Positions 1 to 7,987 of a stretch of 57,289 bases of DNA are shown here, one piece after another. Source of the stretch: Bacteroidota bacterium (GTDB lineage: Bacteria > Bacteroidota > Bacteroidia > 2-12-FULL-35-15). Position 1 is the stretch's first letter; each line of letters begins with the position of its first letter. Under the pieces are notes generated by a model. It was not told the DNA's origin. It did not search any database and saw nothing but the letters and a program-made list of their open reading frames with translations. Location: assembly GCA_947466965.1 (NCBI GenBank), contig CANIFU010000010.1, positions 1-57,289 on the forward strand. Direction: 5' to 3'. Position numbers and translations under genes: made by a program.

Positions 1-38
1 AAATACAAAAAGAAAAAATATTTAATGACTAGTGACGA

Positions 39-863
39 ATGAAAAAATACTTTTTAAATTCTTTTTTCATCCTTTTTATTTTAATCATTGCATGCTCATC
101 TTGCAGCACATCTGCCTTTTTTTATGCTCCATATAAGGAACTAAAATATCAGCCCGATACCTCTCGCTATTTTGTTGAAGAAATAAATTTCTCGTCATCA
201 AATGGAAAAAAATTAAATGGATGGTTTTTTAAGCCTAAAAACAAAAAAGTAATCGGTACAATTCTACACTTTCATGGCAATGCCGGAAACATTTCTTACC
301 AATATCAATTTTCTGATTCATTAATTAAGGCAGGATTTCAAGTAATGGTATTTGACTATCAAGGGTTCGGCAAATCTGAAGGAAAAGTATCACAGGAAAA
401 AGTGCTGGAAGACGGAATCTCTGCTCTTCATTATGTCAAGAAACGTGAAGACGTAAAAAACACCAAACTTATTTTGTTCGGTCAATCACTAGGCGGACAT
501 TTGTCTTGCGTGGTTGCCGCTCGAGAACAAAACATGATTGACGGCTTAGTTGTTGAAGGTGCATTTACTGGACACGAACGCATGGCAATTTATGTGGGAG
601 GAAAAAGCGGTGCTCCTAAATGGCTGGCAAAAATGCTGGTTCCAAGTAAATACAATGCCATTGATGAAATAGCAAAAGTCACTATTCCTAAACTCATTAT
701 ACACAGTACAGAAGATTCAACTTGTCCATTTTACATGGGTAAAGAGCTCTTCGAAAAGGCTGTAGCTCCGAAAGAATTCTGGGAAATAAAGGGCGGACAC
801 ATCATGGCAAGTGAATTATACAAAGGAGAGTTTGTGAAAAAATTTATAAACCTTATTAAATAA
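39..863 (+). CDS. Alpha/beta hydrolase, probable lipoprotein
   Basis: The 274-residue product has an N-terminal hydrophobic segment ending in a lipobox-like Ala-Cys-Ser-Ser-Cys, so it is probably lipid-anchored. The mature part shows alpha/beta-hydrolase landmarks: HFHGNAGN near residue 78 (oxyanion region), nucleophile elbow GQSLGG near 148, an acid in HSTEDSTCPF near 222, and GGHIMA near 252 supplying the catalytic histidine. The family resembles BAAT/DUF1749-like serine hydrolases; the substrate cannot be told. tspO follows 24 bases downstream on the same strand, so the two may be co-transcribed. Confidence 0.85.
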   Translation: MKKYFLNSFFILFILIIACSSCSTSAFFYAPYKELKYQPDTSRYFVEEINFSSSNGKKLNGWFFKPKNKKVIGTILHFHGNAGNISYQYQFSDSLIKAGFQVMVFDYQGFGKSEGKVSQEKVLEDGISALHYVKKREDVKNTKLILFGQSLGGHLSCVVAAREQNMIDGLVVEGAFTGHERMAIYVGGKSGAPKWLAKMLVPSKYNAIDEIAKVTIPKLIIHSTEDSTCPFYMGKELFEKAVAPKEFWEIKGGHIMASELYKGEFVKKFINLIK

Positions 864-887
864 AACCTCTTATAAAAATACAAGAAC

Positions 888-1367
888 ATGAACAAATTAT
901 CATTTTCATTAAAAATCATTCTTTCGGTTGTTGCCTGTTTATTACTTGGAGGTATTTCCGGGATAGCAACAACAAGTTCAATAACGGGATGGTATACAAC
1001 AATAACAAAACCTTCATTTAATCCACCAAACTGGATATTCGGACCAGCATGGACACTTCTTTATATTCTAATGGGAATAGCATTCGCGCTGATATGGAAT
1101 GCAGGAACTGAAAAAAAAGAAGTAAAAAAAGCAATGAAATTATTTGGTTTGCAATTGATCCTGAATTTGATCTGGTCTTTTTTGTTTTTCACGATGCAAA
1201 ACCCAGCCATCGCATTTATTGATATTGTTATTTTATTGATTGCAATAAACACTACCATCCGTCACTTTTCAGCAATCAACAAAACGTCTGCTTACTTATT
1301 GATTCCGTATTTACTTTGGGTTTCTTTTGCCACATTGCTGAATGGAAGTATCTGGTATTTGAATTAA
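888..1367 (+). CDS. tspO: TspO/MBR family tryptophan-rich sensory protein
   Basis: This 159-residue integral membrane protein has five hydrophobic segments, as expected for TspO/MBR (peripheral benzodiazepine receptor homologues). The family signature is visible as KPSFNPPNWIFGPAWTLLY around residues 42-60, followed by Trp-rich helices (IWSFLFF, LLWVSF). TspO proteins bind or degrade porphyrins and affect stress responses; the ligand here is inferred only from family. It follows the hydrolase gene closely and converges on dnaK. Confidence 0.9.
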   Translation: MNKLSFSLKIILSVVACLLLGGISGIATTSSITGWYTTITKPSFNPPNWIFGPAWTLLYILMGIAFALIWNAGTEKKEVKKAMKLFGLQLILNLIWSFLFFTMQNPAIAFIDIVILLIAINTTIRHFSAINKTSAYLLIPYLLWVSFATLLNGSIWYLN

Positions 1368-1371
1368 TTAA

Positions 1372-1405
1372 ACAAAAAAAACGCCCCGTATTTCTACGGA
1401 GCGCC
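1372..1405 (-). terminator. Rho-independent terminator of dnaK
   Basis: On the minus strand a 9-bp stem (1403-1395 with 1390-1382, one G-T pair) closes a GAAA tetraloop and is followed by a run of eight or more T (plus-strand A run ending at 1381). It lies directly after the dnaK stop and also separates it from the convergent tspO gene. Confidence 0.85.
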
Positions 1406-1427
1406 TAATACGAATCACAAATAATAA

Positions 1428-3341
1428 TTATTTTTTTTCGTCTTTCACTTCTTCGAAATCAACATCTGTCACTTCGCTATCCGCTTTTGATTCCGGACCT
1501 GCATTTGCTTGTCCTTCTCCGCCAGCTTCAGCTCCTTGTTGTGCAGCGTACATATCCTGAGACGCAGCTTGCCATCCGGCATTTAATTTTTCCAAGGAAG
1601 AATCAATACCTGCGATATCGCGAGCGCCGTGTGCCGTTTTCAATTCAGCTAATGCATTTTCGATAACTGTTTTTTTCTCTGCTGGAATTTTCTCTCCATA
1701 TTCTTTCAATTGTTTTTCTGTTTGAAAAATCATTGAATCCGCAGCATTCACTTTTTCTGTTTCCTCTTTTGCTTTTTTGTCCGCTTCTGCATTTGCATCC
1801 GCATCCGCTTTCATTCGTTTGATCTCTTCATCTGTCAAACCTGATTTCGCTTCAATACGAATGTTATGAGATTTACCGGTTGCTTTATCTTTTGCAGATA
1901 CTTGCAGTATACCATTTGCATCAATATCAAAAGTAACTTCTACCTGAGGAACACCACGAGGTGCAGGAGGAATTCCATCCAAATTAAATTCACCCAACTT
2001 ACGGTTATCTTTCGCCATTGCACGTTCACCTTGATAAACCACAATTTGTACCGATGGCTGATTATCACTTGCAGTTGAGAATGTCTCCGATTTTTTTGTA
2101 GGAATAGTCGTGTTCGATTCAATTAATTTAGTGAACACACCACCCATTGTTTCTATACCCAAAGAAAGAGGAGTAACATCTAACAACAATACATCTTTTA
2201 CTTCTCCTGTTAAAACACCACCTTGAATAGCTGCACCAATTGCCACCACTTCATCAGGGTTTACACCTTTAGAAGGGGCTTTTCCGAAAAATTTCTGAAC
2301 AGCTTCAACAACTGCAGGAATGCGTGTTGAACCACCAACCAATATAATTTCATCGATATCAGAAGTACTCAAACCTGCATTTTTCAATGCTGATTTACAA
2401 GGCTCAATGGTACGTTTAATCAAATCATCCACTAATTGTTCAAACTTTGCTTTTGTTAAAGAACGCACCAAATGTTTTGGAATTCCATCAACAGGCATAA
2501 TGTAAGGCAGGTTAATTTCAGTTGAAGCAGTGCTTGACAATTCTATTTTCGCTTTTTCAGCTGCTTCTTTCAAACGTTGCAAAGCCATTGGATCTTTAGA
2601 AAGATCTAATCCACCATTTTCTGATTTAAATTCAGAAACCAACCAATCGATGATCTTATGGTCAAAATCATCGCCACCTAAGTGCGTATCACCATCCGTA
2701 GATTTAACCTCAAATACACCCTCACCAAGTTCAAGAACAGAAACGTCATGCGTACCGCCACCACAATCAAACACCACAATTTTCATTTCCTTACCTCTTT
2801 TGTCAAGGCCATAAGCTAAGGCAGCAGCAGTAGGTTCATTTATGATACGTTTTACTTTTAAACCAGCAATTTCTCCGGCTTCTTTAGTTGCCTGACGTTG
2901 TGCATCATTAAAATAAGCAGGAACAGTAATTACCGCGTCAGTAACTTCATGCCCCAAATAATCCTCAGCAGTTTTCTTCATCTTCTGAAGAATGATCGCA
3001 GAGATCTCCTGAGCAGTATATTTTCTATCATCAATCTCCACACGGGGAGTGTTGTTTTCACCTTTTACCACTTTATAAGGTACACGAGTCGCTTCTTTTG
3101 AAACTTCATCAAATGTATGCCCCATAAAACGTTTGATCGAATAAATTGTTTTTGTAGGATTTGTGATTGCCTGACGTTTTGCAGGGTCACCAACTTTACG
3201 TTCTCCGCCTTCAACAAATGCTACAATAGAAGGTGTTGTTCTTTTCCCTTCGCTGTTTGGAATTACAACAGGCTCATTACCTTCCATTACAGAAACACAA
3301 GAATTTGTTGTTCCTAAGTCGATACCAATTATTTTACTCAT
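1428..3341 (-). CDS. dnaK: Molecular chaperone DnaK (Hsp70)
   Basis: The 637-residue product is a full-length Hsp70: [11 protein letters not shown] at the N-terminus (phosphate-1 loop), [13 protein letters not shown] near 142, the adenosine loop [12 protein letters not shown] near 336, interdomain linker [12 protein letters not shown] near 384, a substrate-binding domain, and an acidic C-terminal tail ending EEVKDEKK. It is an ATP-dependent chaperone that works with DnaJ and GrpE, neither encoded here. The phosphate-2 loop reads [10 protein letters not shown], where E. coli has DLGGGTFDIS. The gene appears monocistronic; I found no CIRCE operator upstream. Confidence 0.98.
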   Translation of the reverse strand: MSKIIGIDLGTTNSCVSVMEGNEPVVIPNSEGKRTTPSIVAFVEGGERKVGDPAKRQAITNPTKTIYSIKRFMGHTFDEVSKEATRVPYKVVKGENNTPRVEIDDRKYTAQEISAIILQKMKKTAEDYLGHEVTDAVITVPAYFNDAQRQATKEAGEIAGLKVKRIINEPTAAALAYGLDKRGKEMKIVVFDCGGGTHDVSVLELGEGVFEVKSTDGDTHLGGDDFDHKIIDWLVSEFKSENGGLDLSKDPMALQRLKEAAEKAKIELSSTASTEINLPYIMPVDGIPKHLVRSLTKAKFEQLVDDLIKRTIEPCKSALKNAGLSTSDIDEIILVGGSTRIPAVVEAVQKFFGKAPSKGVNPDEVVAIGAAIQGGVLTGEVKDVLLLDVTPLSLGIETMGGVFTKLIESNTTIPTKKSETFSTASDNQPSVQIVVYQGERAMAKDNRKLGEFNLDGIPPAPRGVPQVEVTFDIDANGILQVSAKDKATGKSHNIRIEAKSGLTDEEIKRMKADADANAEADKKAKEETEKVNAADSMIFQTEKQLKEYGEKIPAEKKTVIENALAELKTAHGARDIAGIDSSLEKLNAGWQAASQDMYAAQQGAEAGGEGQANAGPESKADSEVTDVDFEEVKDEKK

Positions 3342-3430
3342 AATTATTTAGATTTATTTGTTACTATTTAAAAAAATTAACGATTAAGCCATTTTCAATC
3401 ATTATGCCAATGGAAATAAGGGGAAAATAT

Positions 3431-3467
3431 GACATAAAAAAAGCACCTTTTTGTGAAAAGGTGCTTT
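3431..3467 (-). terminator. Rho-independent terminator after DUF4249-like gene
   Basis: A perfect 12-bp stem (3456-3467 with 3440-3451) around a four-base loop is followed on the minus strand by a run of seven T. It sits 21 bases past the stop of the minus-strand lipoprotein gene and upstream of dnaK, so the two are separate transcription units. Confidence 0.9.
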
Positions 3468-3488
3468 AGTTTATGACAAAGAGGCAGT

Positions 3489-4574
3489 TTAGAAACAAGG
3501 ATGTGTGCCGATGGAATTTACAAACTTAAGGTTTTTGGTGTATTGTCCGCAAGCCAATGAATCCCAAGAAGTCGGATCTAAGGGGCGAGATACAGGTGCT
3601 CTGTTCAGACGGGAAGAAAATAAACCCAAACCATTTGTAATGTTAGTGTATTCGGGACGTTCCTGAATAATGCCGGTTGAAGGCTTATTTACATCGATAT
3701 ACGTGCTTAATTCATCTGAACCAGCAATAAGAAGTAAATCAACATTTATTGCATTACGTTGTATCAAACCAGGATAAGCTGTCAATGTATTTCCAATAAA
3801 TCTGTAAAAGTCGCGACCTTTTGTAGATTGTGTCACTACAATAGAAACATTAGTGTTATCCATTCTAATCTCTGGCAATGTATAGGAAACAGATTGAGTA
3901 TCTAATCCTGATGCAGTAGAATCGACATAATTTAAACGAAGAATTACTTGATACAATCTAGCATTTTTTGCGCTATTCCAAACAATATTAAATGGGGCAT
4001 TTGCTCCAGCAGCACCAAAAGCAATAAAACTAAAAGTTGTTCCAGATGGAGTTGGAGTAGTAAAACCGGTTATGTCAGTAATTAATGTAGTTTTTGAAGT
4101 AACAACAGTGCCTGTTTCACTGTTTCTAACAGTTAATTCGTATTCGCTGTCCGGTATTCCAAAGGGTTCTGGCTTTAGTGCATTTGCTGCTAAAGGAGAT
4201 GGAGTCGGAAACGAATAAATGGCGTTTGTTTGATCTCCGGAATAAAAGATTCCTGGATCCTTTGGTTTATTGGTAGGACTGAGGTAAATTGTTTCACCTA
4301 ATTGTATACCATTTTTCACGCGTCTGATTTCAACGGAAAGAGCATTTACATATTGAGTAGAATCCTTTATCTGCGCATATCCAAAAGCATTCCCTTCGCC
4401 TAAAAAAGCTTTGTTGATCTTCACATATTGTGTATCCTGTGCCTGATCCAACAGACCGTAAACAACCATTGTTTCTTTATAATCACCTACCACATCTAAA
4501 TCTGTGCTGCAACCGGAGAATAACAATGTTCCGGCTATTAATGAGCAAAATATATTTCTTTTCAAACGATTCAT
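3489..4574 (-). CDS. DUF4249-like outer-membrane-associated lipoprotein
   Basis: The chosen start (4574) gives a clean lipoprotein signal: MNRLKRN, a hydrophobic stretch, then LLFSGCSTDL with a lipobox cysteine; the frame opens seven codons earlier without adding anything signal-like. The mature N-terminus, with VVYGLLDQAQDTQYVKINKA, is the hallmark of DUF4249 proteins, a Bacteroidota family often found beside TonB-dependent receptors. No such receptor is adjacent here, so the function stays unknown. The rest is predicted beta-rich. The gene is divergent from panB and ends in a strong terminator. Confidence 0.7.
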   Translation of the reverse strand: MNRLKRNIFCSLIAGTLLFSGCSTDLDVVGDYKETMVVYGLLDQAQDTQYVKINKAFLGEGNAFGYAQIKDSTQYVNALSVEIRRVKNGIQLGETIYLSPTNKPKDPGIFYSGDQTNAIYSFPTPSPLAANALKPEPFGIPDSEYELTVRNSETGTVVTSKTTLITDITGFTTPTPSGTTFSFIAFGAAGANAPFNIVWNSAKNARLYQVILRLNYVDSTASGLDTQSVSYTLPEIRMDNTNVSIVVTQSTKGRDFYRFIGNTLTAYPGLIQRNAINVDLLLIAGSDELSTYIDVNKPSTGIIQERPEYTNITNGLGLFSSRLNRAPVSRPLDPTSWDSLACGQYTKNLKFVNSIGTHPCF

Positions 4575-4592
4575 TTTTATAAAATTAAAGAA

Positions 4593-4624
4593 CAAAAGTA
4601 TTAATTAATTCGGTTCTAAACCAA
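4593..4624 (-). promoter_or_regulatory. Predicted promoter for DUF4249-like gene
   Basis: On the minus strand TACTTTTG (4600-4593) matches the Bacteroidota -7 element TAnnTTTG. A TTG lies 21 bases upstream (4624-4622). The distance to the start at 4574 implies a very short leader. Confidence 0.45.
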
Positions 4625-4698
4625 CAATTTTTCAGACGGTAGGATTTAGGCAATAAAAGGCTAAAAACGAGAAAAAACGGAATCCCGAAAACAATTTG

Positions 4699-4706
4699 TA
4701 ATTTTG
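4699..4706 (+). promoter_or_regulatory. Predicted -7 element for panB
   Basis: TAATTTTG at this position matches TAnnTTTG and lies 34 bases before the panB start codon. No convincing -33 TTG is seen at the usual spacing, so this is a partial match. Confidence 0.4.
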
Positions 4707-4740
4707 GAATCTCATTGAAAAAAAATTCAATTTTAAGACT

Positions 4741-5556
4741 ATGTCGATACATAAAGAAGTGAAAAAGGTAACCACGCATGTTTTGCTAGAAATGAAAAGC
4801 AGTGGAGAAAAAATATCAATGCTTACGGCATATGATTACACCATGGCTAAAATTGTTGACCATGCAGGAATTGATGTGATCTTAGTGGGTGACTCGGCTT
4901 CCAATGTTATGGCTGGTCACGAAACTACGTTGCCGATTACATTAGATCAGATGATCTACCACGCATCCTCTGTTGTGCGTGCTGTTGATCGTGCTTTAAT
5001 TGTGGTAGATCTACCCTTTGGTTCCTACCAAGGTAATTCTAAAGAAGCTTTGAATACAGCCATCCGGATTATGAAAGAAAGTGGGGCACATGCTGTAAAA
5101 TTAGAAGGGGGTTCGGAAGTAACGGAATCAATACAACGTATATTAACTGCCGGAATTCCGGTAATGGGACATTTAGGACTAACGCCTCAAAGCATCTATA
5201 AATTCGGAACGTATAACGTAAGAGCAAAAGAAGAACTGGAAGCAAAAAAATTAGTTGAAGATGCGCATGCACTTGAAAAAGCAGGATGTTTTGCTCTTGT
5301 ACTTGAAAAGATCCCAGCGAAACTTGCTGAAAAAGTTGCTAAAGAAATTACAATTCCTGTAATCGGAATTGGTGCCGGTGCTGGCGTTGACGGACAAGTT
5401 CTTGTTTTTCATGACATGGTTGGATTGAACAACGAATTTAATCCTCGTTTTTTAAGACGTTATTTAAATCTTTATGATGATATAAAAGGTGCTGTAGGAA
5501 ATTATATCAAAGATGTAAAGTCAAAAGATTTTCCAAACAGTAACGAACAGTACTAA
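4741..5556 (+). CDS. panB: 3-methyl-2-oxobutanoate hydroxymethyltransferase
   Basis: PanB transfers a hydroxymethyl group from 5,10-methylene-THF to 2-oxoisovalerate, giving ketopantoate for pantothenate and CoA synthesis in the cytosol. The 271-residue length fits the family. Recognisable blocks are [21 protein letters not shown] near residue 25, [15 protein letters not shown] near 48 (metal-binding Asp), VKLEGG near 118, [11 protein letters not shown] near 139, LVLEKIP near 186 and IGIGAG near 211. No other pan gene is in the window. The GxxExxY cassette lies directly downstream. Confidence 0.96.
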   Translation: MSIHKEVKKVTTHVLLEMKSSGEKISMLTAYDYTMAKIVDHAGIDVILVGDSASNVMAGHETTLPITLDQMIYHASSVVRAVDRALIVVDLPFGSYQGNSKEALNTAIRIMKESGAHAVKLEGGSEVTESIQRILTAGIPVMGHLGLTPQSIYKFGTYNVRAKEELEAKKLVEDAHALEKAGCFALVLEKIPAKLAEKVAKEITIPVIGIGAGAGVDGQVLVFHDMVGLNNEFNPRFLRRYLNLYDDIKGAVGNYIKDVKSKDFPNSNEQY

Positions 5557-5568
5557 CTAAGACGCCAA

Positions 5569-5580
5569 CGAATTACGAAT
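5569..5580 (+). repeat. Left arm of inverted repeat flanking GxxExxY gene
   Basis: CGAATTACGAAT begins 13 bases after the panB stop. Its inverse complement recurs at 6142-6152, directly before the pseudouridine synthase start codon. A degraded direct copy, CGAATTACAAAT, is at 5619-5630. The arms enclose the GxxExxY gene. Confidence 0.6.
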
Positions 5581-5686
5581 TTTTTAAGAAAAATACGAAA
5601 TACAAATTGTTGGAGCAGCGAATTACAAATTATATACAAAATAGAAATACTAAAAGTCTACTCCGTTAAATTTAAAAATTTAATTT

Positions 5687-6093
5687 ATGACAATTAGTAC
5701 GCTTAAAAGAACTGACTTGGTTTACCCTGAACTAAGTTTTATTATTGTGGGATGCGCCTATGAGGTATTTAATGAATTGGGGCCAGGACATACAGAAAAG
5801 ATTTATCAAAGAGCCTTGGCTACAGTTTTTGAAGAAAAAAAATCACATTTAAAGAACAGGAATATTATCCTTTGAAATTTAAGAATAAAGTAATTGGTAG
5901 AGGTTTTTTAGATTTTTCAGTCGACAACAAAATAATTGTAGAGTTAAAAAAAGACCAAACATTTACTAAAACGCACATTGATCAAGTAGTGAATTATTTA
6001 AAGTTGAGTAATTATAAGCTCGCAATACTAATAAACTTTACTCCACAAGGTGTGAAATTTAAACGATTAGTAAACATGAATCAAGAAGGTTAA
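5687..6093 (+). pseudogene. GxxExxY protein, frameshifted
   Basis: Two abutting reading frames together encode one GxxExxY protein of about 135 residues, the usual family length. The first frame holds the name motif in GPGHTEKIYQRA. After FEEKK it runs off into a short tail and stops at 5875. The second frame, open from before 5872, continues with PLKFKNKVIGRGFLDFSVDNKIIVELKK, the conserved core. The shift falls in a run of eight A at 5835-5842; a ninth A would join the frames through ITFKEQEYY. The family is a PD-(D/E)XK-like nuclease fold of unknown function, often found in mobile or repeat-rich settings. Confidence 0.8.
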
Positions 6094-6141
6094 TATGATA
6101 AAGAGAAGCAAGATTCGTAAATTCTTATTATTCGTAATTTT

Positions 6142-6152
6142 TTCGTAATTCG
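6142..6152 (-). repeat. Right arm of inverted repeat flanking GxxExxY gene
   Basis: TTCGTAATTCG here is the inverse complement of CGAATTACGAA at 5569-5579 and abuts the ATG at 6153. Related TTCGTAA fragments occur at 6114-6120 and 6131-6137, so the right end looks like decayed tandem copies. Confidence 0.6.
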
Positions 6153-6842
6153 ATGGAGTATAAACTAGAAGTACTCTACGAAGACAACCACATCATTGCC
6201 GTTAACAAGCGTCCGTCCGACATTGTACAGGGTGATAAAACGGGTGATACGCCTTTAAGCGATTTTGTAAAACAATACATCAAAGAAAAATACAATAAAC
6301 CTGGAGAAGTTTTTATTGGTACAGTTCATCGTATTGATAGACCAGTAAGTGGAATTGTACTTTTCGCAAAAACCAGTAAAGCTTTAACTCGATTGAATCA
6401 GATGTTTCAAACCAAAGAGATTCAAAAAACTTATTGGGCTGTTGTAAAAAATAAACCAAAAAACATCAAAGGGCATTTGATTCATTATCTAAAAAAGAAT
6501 GAAGCAAAAAATATGTCGAAAGGATTTGAAAAAGAAACTCCAGGTGCTTTGCGTTCAGAGCTAGAATACGAATTAATTTGCAGTTCCGACAACTATCAGT
6601 TACTTGAAGTAAAGCCACATACCGGCCGACACCACCAGATCAGGGTTCAACTATCAAGTATGGGTTGTCCGATTAAAGGTGATCTTAAATATGGTTTCGA
6701 TAGAAGCAACAAAGACAAATCTATTCACCTACATGCTAGAAAAGTGGAATTTATTCATCCGGTAAAAAAAGAAGCGATAATAATTATTGCGCCTCCACCG
6801 AATGAAGTTTTATGGAATGAATTTATGAAGAGAGTTGGATAG
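6153..6842 (+). CDS. RluA-family RNA pseudouridine synthase
   Basis: The enzyme isomerises specific uridines in rRNA or tRNA. The 229-residue product has the RluA-type layout without an S4 domain: LYEDNHIIAVNKRPSDIVQ near residue 8, the catalytic block GTVHRIDRPVSGIVLFAKT near 56 with the conserved aspartate in HRIDR, LLEVKPHTGRHHQIRVQLSSMGCPIKGD near 150, and IHLHARKVEFIHPV near 190. The short form resembles RluC/TruC-like proteins; the target uridine cannot be told. Its start codon directly follows an inverted-repeat arm, so its native upstream region may have been replaced. Confidence 0.92.
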   Translation: MEYKLEVLYEDNHIIAVNKRPSDIVQGDKTGDTPLSDFVKQYIKEKYNKPGEVFIGTVHRIDRPVSGIVLFAKTSKALTRLNQMFQTKEIQKTYWAVVKNKPKNIKGHLIHYLKKNEAKNMSKGFEKETPGALRSELEYELICSSDNYQLLEVKPHTGRHHQIRVQLSSMGCPIKGDLKYGFDRSNKDKSIHLHARKVEFIHPVKKEAIIIIAPPPNEVLWNEFMKRVG

Positions 6843-6846
6843 TTCA

Positions 6847-6873
6847 CCACAGATTACTCAGATTAGCACAGAT
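6847..6873 (+). repeat. Short imperfect tandem repeat of CACAGATTA
   Basis: Three successive 8-9 base units read CACAGATTA, CTCAGATTA and GCACAGAT, just after the pseudouridine synthase stop. The composition stands out from the surrounding A/T-rich sequence. It looks like a degraded copy of an interspersed repeat. Confidence 0.45.
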
Positions 6874-6920
6874 AAAATAAAAAAATATTTATAGCGTTAC
6901 TAAAGTATAGAAACTTTATA

Positions 6921-7520
6921 ATGAAAAAATACATTCTTATTGTTTTATTGTTTACCGGCAGCATTTTAGTTCAAGCGCAAAATCCTCCTATGCTTCTTTC
7001 TTTTGAAGTGAACAGATTTCAAAATGAACTACTTGTTACATGGGAAATTGAATCAGGAAATTTGTGTACAGGATTAAAAGTAGAACATTCCAGCGATTCA
7101 ATAAACTTTACGAGCATCTACGAATATCCGGGCATCTGCGGCAGCTCAAGTGCAAACGAGCGCTATTCATTCTCACATAAAAATCCGAATGCGAATGCAA
7201 GAAATTATTACCGCATCAATTTAAACACAAATGGTGTATCAGCTATTTTAGGAATCACATTCATCAAACTGGAAGAAAGTGGCTATGCGCTGTTTCCAAT
7301 GCCAATAGAATCGGGTAGTAAACTCTATTTCAGCAACGAAAATAATGGAACGGCTGATATTGCAATATTCAATTCATCCGGGGCAGTGGTATTGAACTTA
7401 GAAGGATTAAAAACGAATGAATTATCATTAGATAAAATAAACCTGCCCTTAGGTGTTTATCATTTCAAGATCATGGTAGCAGACAGAAAAATTGAAGGAA
7501 AATTTATAGTCGTAAAATAA
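6921..7520 (+). CDS. Secreted protein with probable T9SS C-terminal sorting domain
   Basis: The 199-residue product starts with a signal peptide (MKKYILIVLLFTGSILVQAQ). The central part is a beta-rich module, LSFEVNRFQNELLVTWEIES, like those that precede sorting domains in Bacteroidota exoproteins. The last 75 residues, from YALFPMPIESGSKLYFSN to GVYHFKIMVADRKIEGKFIVVK, match the pattern of type A T9SS sorting domains: Pro near the start, a GxY-type turn, then a final strand ending in Lys. It is probably exported through T9SS; no enzymatic domain is visible. Confidence 0.65.
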   Translation: MKKYILIVLLFTGSILVQAQNPPMLLSFEVNRFQNELLVTWEIESGNLCTGLKVEHSSDSINFTSIYEYPGICGSSSANERYSFSHKNPNANARNYYRINLNTNGVSAILGITFIKLEESGYALFPMPIESGSKLYFSNENNGTADIAIFNSSGAVVLNLEGLKTNELSLDKINLPLGVYHFKIMVADRKIEGKFIVVK

Positions 7521-7526
7521 TAAAAC

Positions 7527-7931
7527 CTACCAATCCTTTTTTCTGAGTTTTTTAATTTCGGCGTCTCTCTTTTTGCCGGTCAAGCGTCTTTCTTTTGAAC
7601 CCTTACTTGGTTTTGTAGGTCGTCTTTTTTTCTGAACTACAAAACATTTGTGAATCATTTCATAAAATTTTTTGATCACAATTTCTTTATTGCCGAGTTG
7701 ATTCCGTTCTGTTTGAGAGATTACCTGAAGTATGCCATCTTTAGAAATTTTATTATATAACTTGGTAAGAATAATCTCTTTTTGTTCAGGTGAAATTAGA
7801 GCAGAATTTACAACATCAAAATCGAGTTCCACTTTCGTGGAAACTTTATTAACGTTTTGTCCGCCTGCGCCTCCACTCCGGCTGGTTTTAAAACTAAATT
7901 CCGAATCGAACTGAATTCCTTTGATGTTCAT
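7527..7931 (-). CDS. arfB: Alternative ribosome-rescue factor ArfB
   Basis: The 134-residue protein has the peptidyl-tRNA hydrolysis motif GGQ in SRSGGAGGQNVNKVSTKVEL near residue 18 and the basic C-terminal tail (KKRRPTKPSKGSKERR onward) that enters the empty mRNA channel of stalled ribosomes. Length and tail distinguish ArfB from RF1/RF2. It releases nascent chains from non-stop ribosomes, independently of tmRNA. The gene converges on the preceding secreted-protein gene with only six bases between stops. Confidence 0.95.
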   Translation of the reverse strand: MNIKGIQFDSEFSFKTSRSGGAGGQNVNKVSTKVELDFDVVNSALISPEQKEIILTKLYNKISKDGILQVISQTERNQLGNKEIVIKKFYEMIHKCFVVQKKRRPTKPSKGSKERRLTGKKRDAEIKKLRKKDW

Positions 7932-7987
7932 AAAACAAAATTAACATAAATTATCCAATGCCTTAATTGATTATTTTTGTAGTAGAA

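Noticed and set aside
3342-3420. CIRCE or heat-shock operator upstream of dnaK
   Set aside because: I looked for the TTAGCACTC-N9-GAGTGCTAA inverted repeat on both strands and did not find it.
4585-4779. 64-codon minus-strand frame across the panB promoter region
   Set aside because: It covers both divergent promoters and the panB start, and its translation has no family resemblance; a chance frame in A/T-rich sequence.
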